DNA of 64,000 bases, taken from assembly GCA_946902985.2 (NCBI GenBank), contig OX336397.1, positions 153,939,890 to 154,003,889 of the forward strand, read 5' to 3'. The translations under genes were made by a program, and so were the position numbers. Source of the stretch: Meconema thalassinum. Lineage: Eukaryota; Arthropoda; Insecta; Orthoptera; Tettigoniidae. Shown in pieces: positions 1 through 11,582 of this stretch. Each line of letters begins with the position of its first letter. Within the stretch, counting starts at the first letter, position 1. Below the pieces are notes generated by a model. The model was given only the letters and a program-made list of their open reading frames with translations, did no database searches and was not told where the DNA came from.

Positions 1-879
1 TTGTTAGTATGGAAGTTACATGAATTTAAAAATTGGATTATCAGCAGGCTTAGAATCAAGTTGGCAGCACTGACGTATATAAGTTACTCCAAATTAATCT
101 AGAATGTCAGGCACTATACTTGTGCACAGTTTAGAGCTGTTGGCTCGCATACTTTCTGATATATTGATATTACGAAAAACAAATAAGGGGCTGCATTTAT
201 TAACAGTTGGCAGCCCTGGTTGCTCTTAAGAATACGCATAGTCATATCGGTTATGGTACACATTGTACATACGAAATTTGGTTGAAATCAAATTGATAGT
301 ATGAAAGTTGCATGTATTTAAAAGTTGGTCCTATCAACATGAATAGAGTCATGCTGGTAGCACTGACGTATGTTAGTTACACCAAATTAATCTAGAATGT
401 CAGGTACAACACGAGCGCATAGTTTAAAGCTTTCGCCTTGCATACTTTCTTAAATATTGCTATTGGGATGAAACAATAGAGAGTGCATTTATTAACAGTT
501 GGCAGCCCTGCTAGCTCTTACAAATATGCTCAGTCATATCTATTTATGTACACGTATTACATACGTAATTTGGCAGAAATCCAGTGGATAGTGTAGAAGT
601 TATATGCATTTGAAAATTGGACCTATCATCAGGCTTAGAATTATTTTGGCTACGCTGTCATGTATGGCCACCTGGAAATTAAACTGAAATATTATTAATT
701 ATATGTGTGCAAATTTTGGAATAGCTCCCATGCCTACCTTCTAAGATATCCAACATGGAGCTCAAATTTTGTTTTTTTCCGCAGCTGGTAGCACTGCCAT
801 CATTATCAAATATTCAGGTATAGATCTTACTCATAACAAATTTGGTTTCGATGGTTGCAGCCGTTTAGGAGTTGTTAGG

Positions 880-911
<32 letters not shown>

Positions 912-1003
912 GCCAGACAGACAGACAGAAGGACAGACAGACATTTGCCCGGATCGATTTCATAAGTCTACTTTTTCCTCATTTTAGCAAAATGTTAAAA
1001 GTA
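1..1003 (+). mobile_element. Helentron-like tandem-repeat element A, 3' part
   Basis: The left edge cuts into an element built from direct repeats of about 292 bp; matching points lie near positions 12, 304 and 596. The right part carries the 3' module seen in the other Helentron-like copies of this window: a run of Gs, an (AC)n tract (about 883-910), a CAGA-rich stretch, then GATTTCATAAG and a terminal hairpin whose arms are AGTCTACTTTT and AAAAGTAGGCT, ending GGCTAA. In known Helentron/DINE-1-like elements, central tandem repeats, a microsatellite and a 3' stem-loop occur in this order. The 5' end is outside the window. No protein is encoded. The class assignment is inference from architecture. 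Confidence 0.7.
883..940. repeat. (AC)n and (CAGA)n microsatellite in element A
   Basis: A pure AC dinucleotide run of about 28 bp is followed by a CAGA/GACA-rich stretch. It sits just before the 3' hairpin of element A, the same place as the AC tracts near 28.75, 33.12, 39.41 and 41.77 kb. Confidence 0.9.
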
Positions 1004-1089
1004 GGCTAAAAACTCTTTACCCTGATTTGATTGCAGAAGCCTGGGTTGGTATTTCAATCCCTGAATAATGCGTTCGAACGGCTTGGTCA

Positions 1090-1290
1090 ATAGAGCGTCG
1101 CATATACTTGACCCCTCTTTTACTTTTGGCATAGGGCATCATTTTTATGAGTTCAGCCTGCCAACGATCATTGACTCCATGCAAAATGACATTGCGTCAC
1201 TTAAAGTTACACCGTGTATGACTGTGTAGTTTGTGGGTAATATCCATTTTGATCGAAGAGGGCTTAGACAATGATGCCGGAAAGCGATGC
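1090..1290 (-). pseudogene. Polinton integrase relic (N-terminal half)
   Basis: The DNA around 1130-1290 aligns by eye with 58560-58750, the stretch covering the start and first catalytic-Asp region of the intact integrase. Both have the GGCATAGGG...ATCATTT block, a TCAGCCTGCCAA block, and a later block coding for a pro-rich N-terminus with ATCCATTTT or ACCCATTTT. The reading frame is broken. The relic lies next to a major capsid relic in the relative orientation of the intact element (integrase minus, capsid plus), so this is an internally deleted Polinton. Exact ends are uncertain. Confidence 0.65.
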
Positions 1291-1469
1291 CCCACGTCTA
1301 TTTCTGAAATCTAGCGTCCATGGCCCGTATGGACTGCTTTCTGAGACATTTTAAATGTTACAGACGTTAATCAGTTATTTGGGGTTATTGAAGCAAAACA
1401 TATTGACAAGAGATATTTATGTCTTAAACGGCTTAAAAATGACTTCAAAGGCTCAAGCCTTGGGCGCAG

Positions 1470-1995
1470 GCCTCAGGAATAATTGGGATATCATTGTTCT
1501 AGACTCATCAGTCTTGTTTGCGTTGATGTTCCCAAGCGCCTATAAATTATACGATAAGCGTTAGGGATTCAGTTGCACCAAATATTATGTAAAGTGTCCC
1601 ATGAAACCCTCTCCAGCCGGGAAAAACTCAGCTTCTTCAAGACCGTGGAGAAGGATACGCTATTACCCATGAATTTGTCAATATGGGATCTTCATCCTCT
1701 CTGATAACCAGAGTTGTTCTGTAAAGCTGTCACGATTAACACAAAGGCCGCTTTACGTTATCGGTATTCAGGCCGATCGTAAGTATCAGCAGACCAAAGA
1801 TGCCTCCCATTCGATCACATTTAGCAAGGAAACATGCGTCTTTACCTGAATGGAGTCACGTTATCCAACGAAACCCTGGATATAATTTAGGTAAAAACAA
1901 ATGTAGAGCCCTGTACGATATGTATGTAAAATTCAATTTCTCTAACGCGCCTGCGACTATGCTGAGCTGTTCGCACCTCTTGTGATCTATGAAAT
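1470..1995 (+). pseudogene. Polinton major capsid protein relic
   Basis: Translated pieces match the capsid gene at the right end of the window. The DNA at 1770-1800 (CAGACCAAAGATGCC) matches 63850-63870 (CAAACCAAAGATGCC), and the downstream blocks coding for the 'RLFLNG' region and 'GPLYDL' are recognisable at 1825-1920. Further upstream, 1570-1605 resembles the region coding for 'IQLQRLLWKVPH'. Stops and frameshifts interrupt it (for example TAG at 1562-1564), so it is not expressed as capsid. It corresponds to the last part of the capsid visible at 63530-64000. The left limit is an estimate. Confidence 0.75.
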
Positions 1996-2663
1996 CAGCC
2001 CCCTGTAGATATCTGCTTAACGTTTGAAACGACTAAGAATATTCCAGCAGACACACACAACTTACAAAATTTGAGTGTTCTATCGCCCATTCTCCAATAT
2101 TATAAACAAAGCTTAGGAAAAAATCCCGGGTTTTAACTATAAAACTGCCATGAAATAGGGAGTTGGGAAACAGTGCGATTGCAAACTAAGGGGTGTATGG
2201 CATAGACCACTAGAAACATGAATTTTATCACTGAAACCAGTACATTCTCCAAGGAAAAAACGATTTTTTTTTTCATGAATATGGAGTAAATGATATACGC
2301 TTGTTTATCAACCGGACATCGCTTGTTCTCAATGTGAATACCTGATGTTGAAAGTTGAATTCAAATTACTATACAAATTAATTTTGCGATGACATTTACA
2401 CAAGACAACCTATACTATTAAATATTTTCTAATTGAAAATTATAAGGACGTCAATTTCAGAGTTAAAGGTATATTAAATTATAATATAATTCTGTTCATC
2501 AAACACCCAATGTAGAGCTGGAGGGCCGAAAACATGTTTCAACAGTAGAGAAGAAAACAATTTAAGTATTAACAGGTGTTCCTGGAAATTTAATTAGTTA
2601 TCGAAGTTAATACGTAGAATCAACGCTTTTGTAACAGATTTAATGTTTTTGCCTCGTAAAATG
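1996..2663. other. AT-rich stretch, nothing recognised
   Basis: No open frame with recognisable protein similarity, no hairpin terminus and no tandem repeat was seen here. Confidence 0.4.
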
Positions 2664-2938
2664 TGCACTTCTCTACAAGTCCAGTCTACCCACTGTGTAC
2701 TTCTCTACAAGTTATGTCTACCAAATGGGTTCTTCTCTACAAGACCTTTCTACCCAATGCGTACTTTTCTACAAGTCCTGCCTACCCAATGTGTACTTCT
2801 CTACAAGACCTGTCTACACAATGTGTACTTCTCAACAAGTTCTGTCTACCCAATGTGTACTTCTCTATAGGACCTTTCTGGCCAATGTGTACTTCTCTAC
2901 AAGTCCTGTCTATCCAATATGTACTTCTCTACAAGAAC
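2664..2938. repeat. 32-bp minisatellite, about 8-9 units
   Basis: The unit is approximately TACTTCTCTACAAGTCCTGTCTACCCAATGTG, seen here as near-identical ACTTCTCTACAAG blocks every 32 bp (for example near 2667, 2699 and 2731). Because 32 is not a multiple of three and the unit lacks stops on the plus strand, all three forward frames stay open across it. Unit-to-unit differences are mostly single substitutions. Confidence 0.92.
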
Positions 2939-5551
2939 AAGGTGCCCAAGTTACGGAATCTAATAGAAGATACAGTACTAAACCCTGTCACATTTTACGT
3001 GTTCAACAGGTATGAACATTTAACATCAGAAACCACCATTATGTGGTATTATGTTGATACCCAAAAAATAACTAAAATCCTACCAGTTTTTATGATTAGT
3101 TGTAACAGACCTTTATCTGCAACTGTGGGTGTGGAAGAATCTATTAACTCGTTTAGTTTGGGTTTCAAAAGAAACATATGGGGCTAAGGACACAACGGGG
3201 AGGTTTGAAACTTCATTACAAAACTCATTCACATTCTTATCACTGCAGCATATGTACTCCCTGCAAGCATACTTCTACAAGACGGAAATAGCTCCCATTA
3301 CAGACTGACGAAAGTTTCTTAAATAGTTCCTGACAGTGAGAACCCTGAATGTGGGCTGCTAAATATAAAGTTAGTACCAATTCCTACTTCAATCATGAGA
3401 CACATCTGAAGTTGCAAACAAAACTGATTCATATCCAAAACTTAAGAGTTATGAGAGAGAACATGTTATTTGAATCTTTAACACTTACTCATTCAAGTGA
3501 TTTCCACATTCATCCGTTTCTTCATTCTGATTTTCTTCTTTTATATCCTGGGGATAAAAAGGAATGAATTATTTCTGTGTCATCACCTTATAATCTTACA
3601 CAAATGACAAACCATGTAATTGTTCAGCACTGCTCATCTGAAGATATATTTTCTGAATTGCTTTCATACTGTCCATCACATCCTAATGCTAGAAAGGAAA
3701 ATGATGCAGGTAAGTGGTTATAATCCCCAGTCCTGAAACTTATAATACACTTCTAAATGCACCCGGTCATGTGATCTGTATCGGAAGACGAGTGGGTTTC
3801 ATCCCCACCATCCCTGAAGGATTCTCATACTTCACTCTTTACACCTCTTGGTAAATGCTGTGATGGTACCTCCTAAGAGGCCAGGGGCACAGTCTTCCAA
3901 CTCCTTACTATATTATAATCCTCATTAGCACCTCCTATGGGCTGGACAAAAGGGTATACGGCTGTACAAACCACATACACACGCATTTCACCTCTCACCT
4001 CTAAATGGGAACACTGATGGGAAAAGAATGCAACTTAAAAATATAAGAAATATGGTACTGCGCCCGAATTCACCAATCAGTACCTATATCCGCTGCACTC
4101 TAAAGGATTGCAGACACGTAGCTACCCAGCTCAGAAACTTACCATTGTCTGCTAAGTAAAAATTGGGAATTCCAGGAACACACGGGGTAGATCTATAAAA
4201 GAAAATAGTACTACCAGCGTAGGTACAAATTCCTACTATCATTTACATTAAAGCAAATCGAGAAACTCCAATCTCGAGGGGTGATAAGGTTTGTCTATAG
4301 TGAGCGCCTGTATCTTAGCTAGCAGTACTATTTTCGGCGATGACAAAATGAAAACGATGTCAGCTAAGATAAAAATTGGCTAACTCGCTAAAAAGCGCCA
4401 GGCGTTTATTTTGCTAAGAAAAATACAGACATATACTGACAGCATGTCTATCAATAGTGTCTACCTGACACTGCAAGAAATAAAATCAAAATAAATTAAA
4501 ACGTGGCAGTAATCTAACAAGAAATAATATGAAACGGCGTGATTTTAAACATTACCCCATATTATACATTTCGTTTCATATTTGAACCGTAGTTCCACAT
4601 CTAATTATGTAAAATAAAATTTACTCAGTATTAAATATGTCCATATATACAATGATTCGTGGTTCGCACAAATATACATTTAACTGTGTTGAAGTGATTT
4701 AATTACCTATAATACAAATGAGTCTTTACCACTCAACTTCCGTAACAAACACCGTAACTCTATCGGTTGAAAGTATAAATACTAGTCTGAATTAATAGAA
4801 CATAGGTGACAAACATTTAACTTCAGCACTGTTCTTACTTTGTCTTCTCCCATTTGATCATTAAATCTCGAAAAATTCCTGAAATTCTTGGCTCGGCTTA
4901 CATTTTCTTTGATAAACGTGAATATTGGAAGTGCATGGCATTTGACCTTCATTACACACTTCTCTTCCAAAATTATACAACTATCACATTATTTCTTAAA
5001 CTCCCTGTACAGAACTTTCCTTGAATACAATTAAACAATGTCCATTCGCTGTGATCAAAACTAGAAAAACGAGACTCCTCAGTGTCCTTTCGTGAAAATA
5101 CGTAACTCATTTACGTCTACAATTCCTTTCTTGCACGGTATTCCAAATTTAAACTCCCATTTCAGTGCATTTTCTCACTCTATGCAAAGAAAATTAGTAA
5201 CTTTATTAAATATCCACGTCCATTGTGAATATTGTTCAAGAAACAAACATTAACAATCTCCTCTATCCTTATACAAAATTTCATCGTGCCTATAACTTCA
5301 CTTCTGTAATTACCTTCTGTACAGTTACTTTTATCTCACCCTGTGATTTAACTTTCTTAACTCTTTTTCACGTATTTAAATTCAGTTTTACATTATTGCA
5401 ACTTTTAAAGAATTATCAGCAAGAATTCATTTTTAACAAATGATATAAGTGTGTCCTCCTTGTTTGTGACTATACTAAAGCCTTGACTATCTTCGTAGAA
5501 TATTTGTTTAACAAATTTATCTAGGCTTTTTAATGCTCTAAATGTTTTATT

Positions 5552-5552
<1 letters not shown>
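2939..5552. other. Unassigned DNA
   Basis: No known gene or element is recognised. One weak item: an open stretch around 3597-3711 ends at a consensus donor (GATGCAG then GTAAGT at 3712), so a small exon on the plus strand is possible. Its upstream acceptor and any partner exon are unclear. The rest is AT-rich with short chance frames. Confidence 0.3.

Positions 5553-5586
<34 letters not shown>
5553..5586. repeat. (TA)n microsatellite
   Basis: An uninterrupted TA dinucleotide run of about 34 bp lies in AT-rich surroundings. Confidence 0.95.
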
Positions 5587-5589
<3 letters not shown>

Positions 5590-5590
<1 letters not shown>

Positions 5591-7739
5591 AAGATCCTTG
5601 AAATACCTTTGTTACTAGGAAATATGGTTTATCACGTTACAGCATAGTTCTACATATCTATCTGTTTCATTACACTGAATTTGGTATTCATTGATTTAAT
5701 TATCTATCAAGTATTTGGACTATCTTTTATCAGGTTTTGTGTCGTGTAACAATCCATTTTTTTGTTGTTTACAATTGGTTGAAAATAAATTTCTGACACT
5801 CGAATCAACATCATGAGTTGTCGAAATATTTGACACTTCGTGACATAACTTTTTGAATATACGGTACCTAAATTGTTCAATATACGTTCCATCGCTGCGC
5901 ATAAAACAGACTTATTTAATTTAACGCAAGTATCTATAATTCTAAACGATTTTATATATTGAAATGATTTTAACGTTAACAACTGCGATACGCAAATAAA
6001 ATTTCGTCCAAATGACGGAAATTTTCAATGAAAAATAAATAATGACTCCTAAGAAAATACGAAAAATACTACATCAAAATCTACACAATTTTAAATACAA
6101 TGACAAAATTATACGGTTGGTCAATTAGGATAAACACAGAACATGACTACAATTCTACCAAATATAAATCAATCTCTTCTCTACCTTGAGTTGAAGACGG
6201 TCTCAGATGTACCATGTCTCGTCTGGCAAGCCAAATGTGTGTGCGTGAGCGCACCGCCCTCAGCTATGCGAACCGGTTGTGACGGGGCCAGCTGGACATC
6301 TATCCCAGTGGAACAAGGTCGGTGACATAACTGGGCTAGCGACCTCGCCGTGAAACAGCATGTCTCTTCCGCACTCCCCCGCTCGTCTCCCGCACGTTGT
6401 CTGGATCTTCTTACGATACCCCTTCACTGCGCCGACATCGCTTCTCAAGGTTGAAATTCGTTTGTTTTATAAAAGTCTTTTAGAGTATACTGGATGTATA
6501 TGAACTCGTCTTATGAAGTAGAGATTTGTTCTGCGTTTCTGTGCATCGCGTAGATGTTCCGCTGCGTCGTCCATGTTGTGGAATTCTGGACTCAACTCTT
6601 CATTTTTGTAGCTTCTACTTCCCTATGATGTGCACCTTAGCACGTAGTCATACTCATTTTAATGATGATACTTTTAAAACTTCCCCGTTGCCAATTCACG
6701 AACTGCATTCTGTATAATTTCCAAGTATGAGGTAAATTGTAGAAATAATGAAGCTCTTCTGTAGAAGTGAAACGTTTGCATCTGTCTGCATGCGATGTAT
6801 AATAGCTTCGTTTTTGGAATACTGTAATATCAAGCTGTGTTTCAAAATCACTGGTCTATATGCTGTGCTGGTCTGAGTTTGAATGTTCCTGGCTCTGTAA
6901 GTCACAGCCTTCTGTACTTCACACTCGTCTTTCTCACCTTCGTGATGCGTAGCACTATTCTGAAAACTACTTGTTTCTCCACTCGCGGTCTTGTCTCGTC
7001 GCGATCTGAATTTGGAAAGAACTCCTCGTCCTTGCCATCTGTGTACGGCAAGTTCCTCGCTCTGCCTCCCCTCTCGCGGTGTGACGTAGCTCCATAAACT
7101 TCTCCTCACTCAATGTGTCATCAACCTTGATCCCTTCTCCCCCTGCATGACGTTTCTCTCACTCCTCGTGGCGTGACGCACTCTGTACAATGTAGGCCTC
7201 CCTACATTCAGACAATAAATATACAACCATATTTAAATCGTTCCTTCTTGCCTTCCGTAATTGTTCAATTATTAATGATGCATAGTATTGCACTATTTCA
7301 ACTCAGGTTTTCCATATCTCACGAATTTTGAGGAATAAAAGATTTTAATTCGTTCTTTTATTTTTCCTGGGTCCCAGTTCATATCCCGTCTGGATCTTTG
7401 GTATTGGCCTTAAATAAATTCGGGCGCAGTTCGAAGGAAAGTTTCTTTAATTCGAGCTTACAAGTAAAATAAGTGGAATTCGGAATGGCTAAGTAAGCAC
7501 GACATCTCCCTGAAGTAATGCGAGAGCGGTTCCGGGGTGATGAACGCATCGTGGGAAAAGGGATGTGGTTTTTAGTGGGTAGGAATCCCACACTACTGTG
7601 GAGTGCGGACCCTTCACGTCGGTCTTTTAAAGATTTTCCACAGTTCCTCGTAAAAAAAATAGTCTAATGTGTCTCCTGGGATATGGATATTCCAACAAAT
7701 AAGGGTTCACAAAGTTGTGATGATACTCTTGTTTTCGTA
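5590..7739. other. Unassigned DNA, partly GC-richer
   Basis: The 6180-7200 part has more C and G than its surroundings and several short frames on both strands, but none has a sequence I recognise. It could be part of an LTR element or a host promoter region; nothing in the sequence decides this. Confidence 0.3.
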
Positions 7740-7952
7740 TTCATCCTCACTGAGAGAAATGTAGGATGTCCAGTTGAACCTGTCTGCGGACATATTTACT
7801 AAAGTCCTGAGCATCTTCTCTCACTTTCTGGTAACTTCTTCCACTCTTTACACCCGTTAACATTCCAAACCTTCTTCTTCCTCTAACTCTCATTCCTTCT
7901 ACTTTTCCTTCCACGATTCTTTGCAGTAGAAAATTCCTACGTAGTATGTGAC
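7740..7952 (-). mobile_element. RTE-like LINE, C-terminal coding fragment (3' piece)
   Basis: Minus-strand translation gives the C-terminus of a non-LTR reverse transcriptase polyprotein, with 'HILRRNFLLQRIVEGKVEG', a run of Gly/Arg (RGRRRF), and 'SYQKVREDAQD'. It continues, on the far side of a hAT insertion, in 9098-9365. The fragment is 5'-truncated and carries no complete domain. RTE clade is my best guess from the C-terminal style. Confidence 0.75.
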
Positions 7953-9089
7953 TAGTGATGTGGGCCAGGCAAATGCCCGGTAGGCAGGACATCTATAAAT
8001 GGACATTTGCCCAGGCATTTGCCCAAAACAGTTTTAAACGCCCAAAATCTGGGCATTTAAGAAAACTACTTTTTTTTTACTTTTTACTACTTGTGATTGT
8101 TACTAGAGCATCTAAAACATAATAAAAACCATAAATCAAAGGTACATTTCATGGATAAACTAGTAATGCCTGAATATTGCTAATAATAATTTAATTATCC
8201 TGTGTCAATGTTGTCAATAACATCTAAATGGGAATTATGAATATCTGGCTTGAATAAAATATTGTATTACTGAGTTAGGCCTGCAGGCCTACTGATTTAT
8301 ATTTAGGAAAATAAGGTAGGAGTTTGATTATGGTGTGAATAGTGGCTTTGGGAGGAAGGTGAATGGGCTACCATTGTGCTATGATCTTGGAGTGGGGGTA
8401 GGGTGGTTGTGATCTTGAGATTGGCGAGGCAGCCCAGCCCAGTTAGTTGAGAAGTAGAGCTGTCTGTTGAGTGGTTAAGTCTGAGAAAACCTCACTTCTT
8501 TCTAAAGGCTATTTATATTTTTAAGTGTTCGATTAAATCATTACTAAATGCTTAGGAAAAAAGGACCTATTTGGAACTTTTTTAATTTGAAAGGGAAAGG
8601 AGTATCTTGTAAATATTGTAATACGGACTATTAACAGTCACATTGTAACAAAATGGAAAAGCACATAAAGAAGTGTTTTAAGTGCCCTCAGGATCTAAAA
8701 AAAAAGTGCTCCAGTTAGGTACAGTTACAGAGGTTGAAAAACCTTTTTGAAAGACAACCCCCTTAGGAACCTTTACTAATTGAAGTGGATGATTTCAACA
8801 ACAAATCTGCAGTACCAAGCACAAGCTCAGCATCAGAACCATAATCAAGTTCTTTCAGTGAATTCCTACAACAACTTCTGCAGCCTATTTTGGCCTCAAA
8901 TCCTGTTTTTATGAATACATATATGTAGATACATCTATGGCTGAAACAATATTTATATAAGCGTTGCATTATGAATATGTTTTTAAAAGAGGTAAATGCT
9001 TGGGCATTTATGGGTTTTGGGCATTTGCCCGGGCATTTATCCTGGACATTTGCCCCGACTTATAAATGCCTAGACATTTTACATCACTA
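7953..9089. mobile_element. Non-autonomous hAT element with BED-finger remnant
   Basis: The 1137-bp element starts TAGTGATGT and ends ACATCACTA, perfect 9-bp inverted termini, and is flanked by the 8-bp direct repeat TATGTGAC at 7945-7952 and 9090-9097. Eight-base target duplications and such termini define hAT transposons. Both subterminal regions are dense in GCATTTGCCC / GGGCAAATGC motifs, often as the palindrome GGGCATTTGCCC, which are likely transposase-binding sites. It interrupts an RTE-like LINE. Only a degenerate BED zinc finger remains of the transposase. Confidence 0.92.
8548..8718 (+). pseudogene. BED-type zinc finger remnant of hAT transposase
   Basis: Reading from the ATG at 8548, the frame gives 'KKGPIWNFFNLKGKGVSCKYC' in two overlapping halves: a GPIWNFF aromatic block followed by a C-x2-C pair (SCKYC). 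A TAA at 8632-8634 interrupts it. The same frame then reads 'KMEKHIKKC', supplying the distal H-x3-C ligands of a BED finger. BED fingers are the N-terminal DNA-binding domains of hAT transposases. The catalytic domain is absent from this element, so transposition would need a related transposase in trans. Confidence 0.75.
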
Positions 9090-9365
9090 TATGTGACCCA
9101 TCCAAGATTCTTCCCTCTTCTGTATCATTCTCATGAAACTCCTCTTCTCTCCTACCCTTCTCGGCACCTCCTCATTTGTCATTCAATCGGTCCATTTTAC
9201 TTTCTCCATTCTTCTCTATAATCACATTTCTAAAATTTCTAAATATGTTTGTTCTTTCTGTCCGACTGTTCGTGTTTCCGAACCATAAGCCACCACACTC
9301 TGCACAAAACATTTGACAAACCTCTTCCTAATTGTGAGTATACAACTCTTAACCCCAAAAATAAG
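9090..9365 (-). mobile_element. RTE-like LINE fragment, upstream piece
   Basis: Minus-strand translation contains 'LTIRKRFVKCFVQSVVAYGSE', then 'EKVKWTD', 'TNEEVPRRVGEKRSFMRMI' and 'WMGHI', the part of an RT polyprotein just before the 7740-7952 piece. The first eight bases are the hAT target duplication. Stops inside the frame show it is dead. Confidence 0.7.
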
Positions 9366-9954
9366 GAGATGTCATGAAAAGAGGCATGAAGATACTTTCC
9401 TCTTTCGGTTCTGAAGATGATATATATGTTTTGATAACTGGAACGATCTCCGGAAAAGAAGATTCCTCAATTTTAATTTTCGTGTGATGATCTCAATCAT
9501 CCTGCAAAGAAATTACTTGTTTCACATCTATGTTCCTTTGCATTTATAGTTGACTTGTAAACCTACACTGAAGTAATCAAGGAATTAAATATCATACTAA
9601 AGGGAACTGAGCCTCCGGTTCATAGTTATTATAGTCCATGGCTAATTGCCAAAACATCTAGCAGTTATTGTGCTGTTAATATAAAAAGCATTTCAGTTAG
9701 TATACACCCCAAACACATAGGCCTAGCATATTGTCACTAGCATTGAGCATGTGTGTTGCGACTTTCCAGCGTAGATGCAGTTACCTGGAGTTGTCATACA
9801 ACCTTAAAAAGAACAAGCAACGTTGATAAATTTTGTGTTAGAAATCACGTACATACCATTAATTAAAGTATTGATTCAGGCGGTAATATACACCTTTTTA
9901 AAAAAATATCCTGTTAATGAAACTGGCTGGGTGGGATTCAATTAAGTGGGAACC
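9366..9954. other. Unassigned DNA
   Basis: I see no gene or element signature in this stretch. Confidence 0.3.
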
Positions 9955-10057
9955 AGGTAAGCAGTATGGCCTATGCTGATGATCTGGTTGTAATAGCAGA
10001 CTCCGCGGATAACTTGCAAGCCAAGATGTTAGAACTTCAACAGAAATGTGGGGAGTA
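9955..10057 (+). pseudogene. Reverse transcriptase fragment with YADD
   Basis: The plus-strand frame reads 'SSMAYADDLVVIADSADNLQ' followed by 'KMLELQQKCGE'. YADD is the catalytic motif of reverse transcriptases. The fragment stops abruptly at the ATTC repeat tail of a second, oppositely oriented LINE, which apparently inserted here. Confidence 0.75.
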
Positions 10058-11165
10058 TTCATTCATTCATTCATTCATTTATTTGCAATGGGGGGTGTGT
10101 CCCCCGGTGGCAAATTGGATATACATAACAAATAAATAATTATACATAACAATTCAATAACAATTATACGACAATTAAACTGGAGTATTTACACAAATAG
10201 TCAGTCTTGTCTTAAAACAGACCTATATGTTTGGGAAAAGGCTCTAAGACTGCGGCAGGTAGAGAGTTCCAGTTATCAATGGCACGGTTTACAAAAGAAT
10301 TTTTACCATAATTTGTTCGCTGTGGTCGGCCCTTAACTTTGAAAGGATGATCGCTCCTACCCATGAAAGTGGGCTTTCCCAATCGTTTGCTAAGCTCACC
10401 CCATGCTGGTTGATTTGTATACGTGTTCTACATAGCGCAGAGTCTAGATTTCATCCTCCTAGCCTCCAGTGATTCCCACCCAAGTTTCTTTAACATACGG
10501 CTCACACTGCTCCTGGGATTAAAGTCAATGAGCACAAATCTAGCGGCCTTTCTTTGTACCATTTCCAACTCATTGATGAGCCCTACTTGATATGGATCCC
10601 AAACCGCCGAGGCATATTTCAGAATATGACAAGTGACAAATAGCCTAATTCTTTAGCAGAGGTACTACTTCCTTTTAATACCCTCATTACAAAGTGCAGG
10701 GATTTGTAAGCTTTTGAAACTACACATCCTACATGACTACTCCATTTCATATCATACCTTACGTGAGCGCCCAAATATTTGCAGGAATCTTCTTCTACAA
10801 GTATTTCCGAGCCAATGTTATATTGAAAATCCTGCCTTCGCACTTTCCCTATTTTTAAGAGACTACATTTTCTTGTGTTTATTTTCATTTCATTTTCAAT
10901 CGCCCACTTATAGACCAGGTTCAGGTCCTCTTGAAGCACTGCATTGTCTTGTGAGTCATGTATCTTTCGATATATTACACAATCATCCGCAAACAATCGA
11001 CAGTCACTGCGAATCCCATTTGGTAAGTCATTTATAAACGCCAAAAATAACAGAGTTCCGATTACGCTGCCCTGAGGGATACCCGACGTTACGGTAATTT
11101 CATCCGAGAATATGCCTTCGACTTTCACTTTCTGTGAACGACCCGTCAAAAATTCTTGGTTTGAA
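10058..11165 (-). mobile_element. Jockey/CR1-like LINE, 5'-truncated, 3' tail of (AATG)n
   Basis: The longest open part (10619-11149, minus) encodes 'SGIPQGSVIGTLLF' (RT motif B region), 'INDLPNGI', 'LFADDCVIY' (catalytic FADD) and 'SCKYLGAHV'. After a frameshift the minus strand continues into a typical C-terminus: 'YASAVWDPYQVGLINELE', 'MVQRKAARFVL', 'SSVSRMLKKLGWESLEARR' and 'NYGKNSFVNRAIDNWNSLP'. The 3' end is a short tandem tail, read on the plus strand as repeated ATTC at 10060-10080. The endonuclease and the first RT motifs are missing. It sits in another LINE fragment on the opposite strand. It is non-functional because of 5' truncation and frame breaks. Confidence 0.85.
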
Positions 11166-11582
11166 GATCATCATATTCACAGACAGGCCTAGCAGTCCAG
11201 GTCACCCCAAGCCTCATGAGATGGGTCGGACACTCGTGATCTTATAATGTACATTCACAATTGAAATCTGACACGCTATAGAATACACATGTCTCAAGAG
11301 CTAGTCTAGGTTTCAACATGGCCTATCATTTTTATACCAAAGGATCTCCTGGACTCTCTACCTCAACGTACAGGAAAGTCTGTTTCATCCTAGACTCTTC
11401 GACAATTTGCAAGGTATTGTAAAAAAAAGGCAATCTTCTAACTTTCTCTCATTTGAATATTATAAAAATACACCTTAGATGTGAAACAGTTCAACATCCA
11501 TTTCAACTGCTTAAGGTTAAAAATGTTGGAGTTTTTATGTAAAACGTTATCACTCAAGCAGTGTTTCATCGTCTGACAAATA
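11166..11582. other. Unassigned DNA
   Basis: No gene, terminus or repeat recognised between the LINE and the 88-bp minisatellite. It is probably intronic if the minus-strand gene at 12.25-13.43 kb continues leftward. Confidence 0.3.

Noticed and set aside
2663..3187. 174-codon frame on the plus strand
   Set aside because: Most of it is the 32-bp minisatellite; the remainder has no recognisable features.
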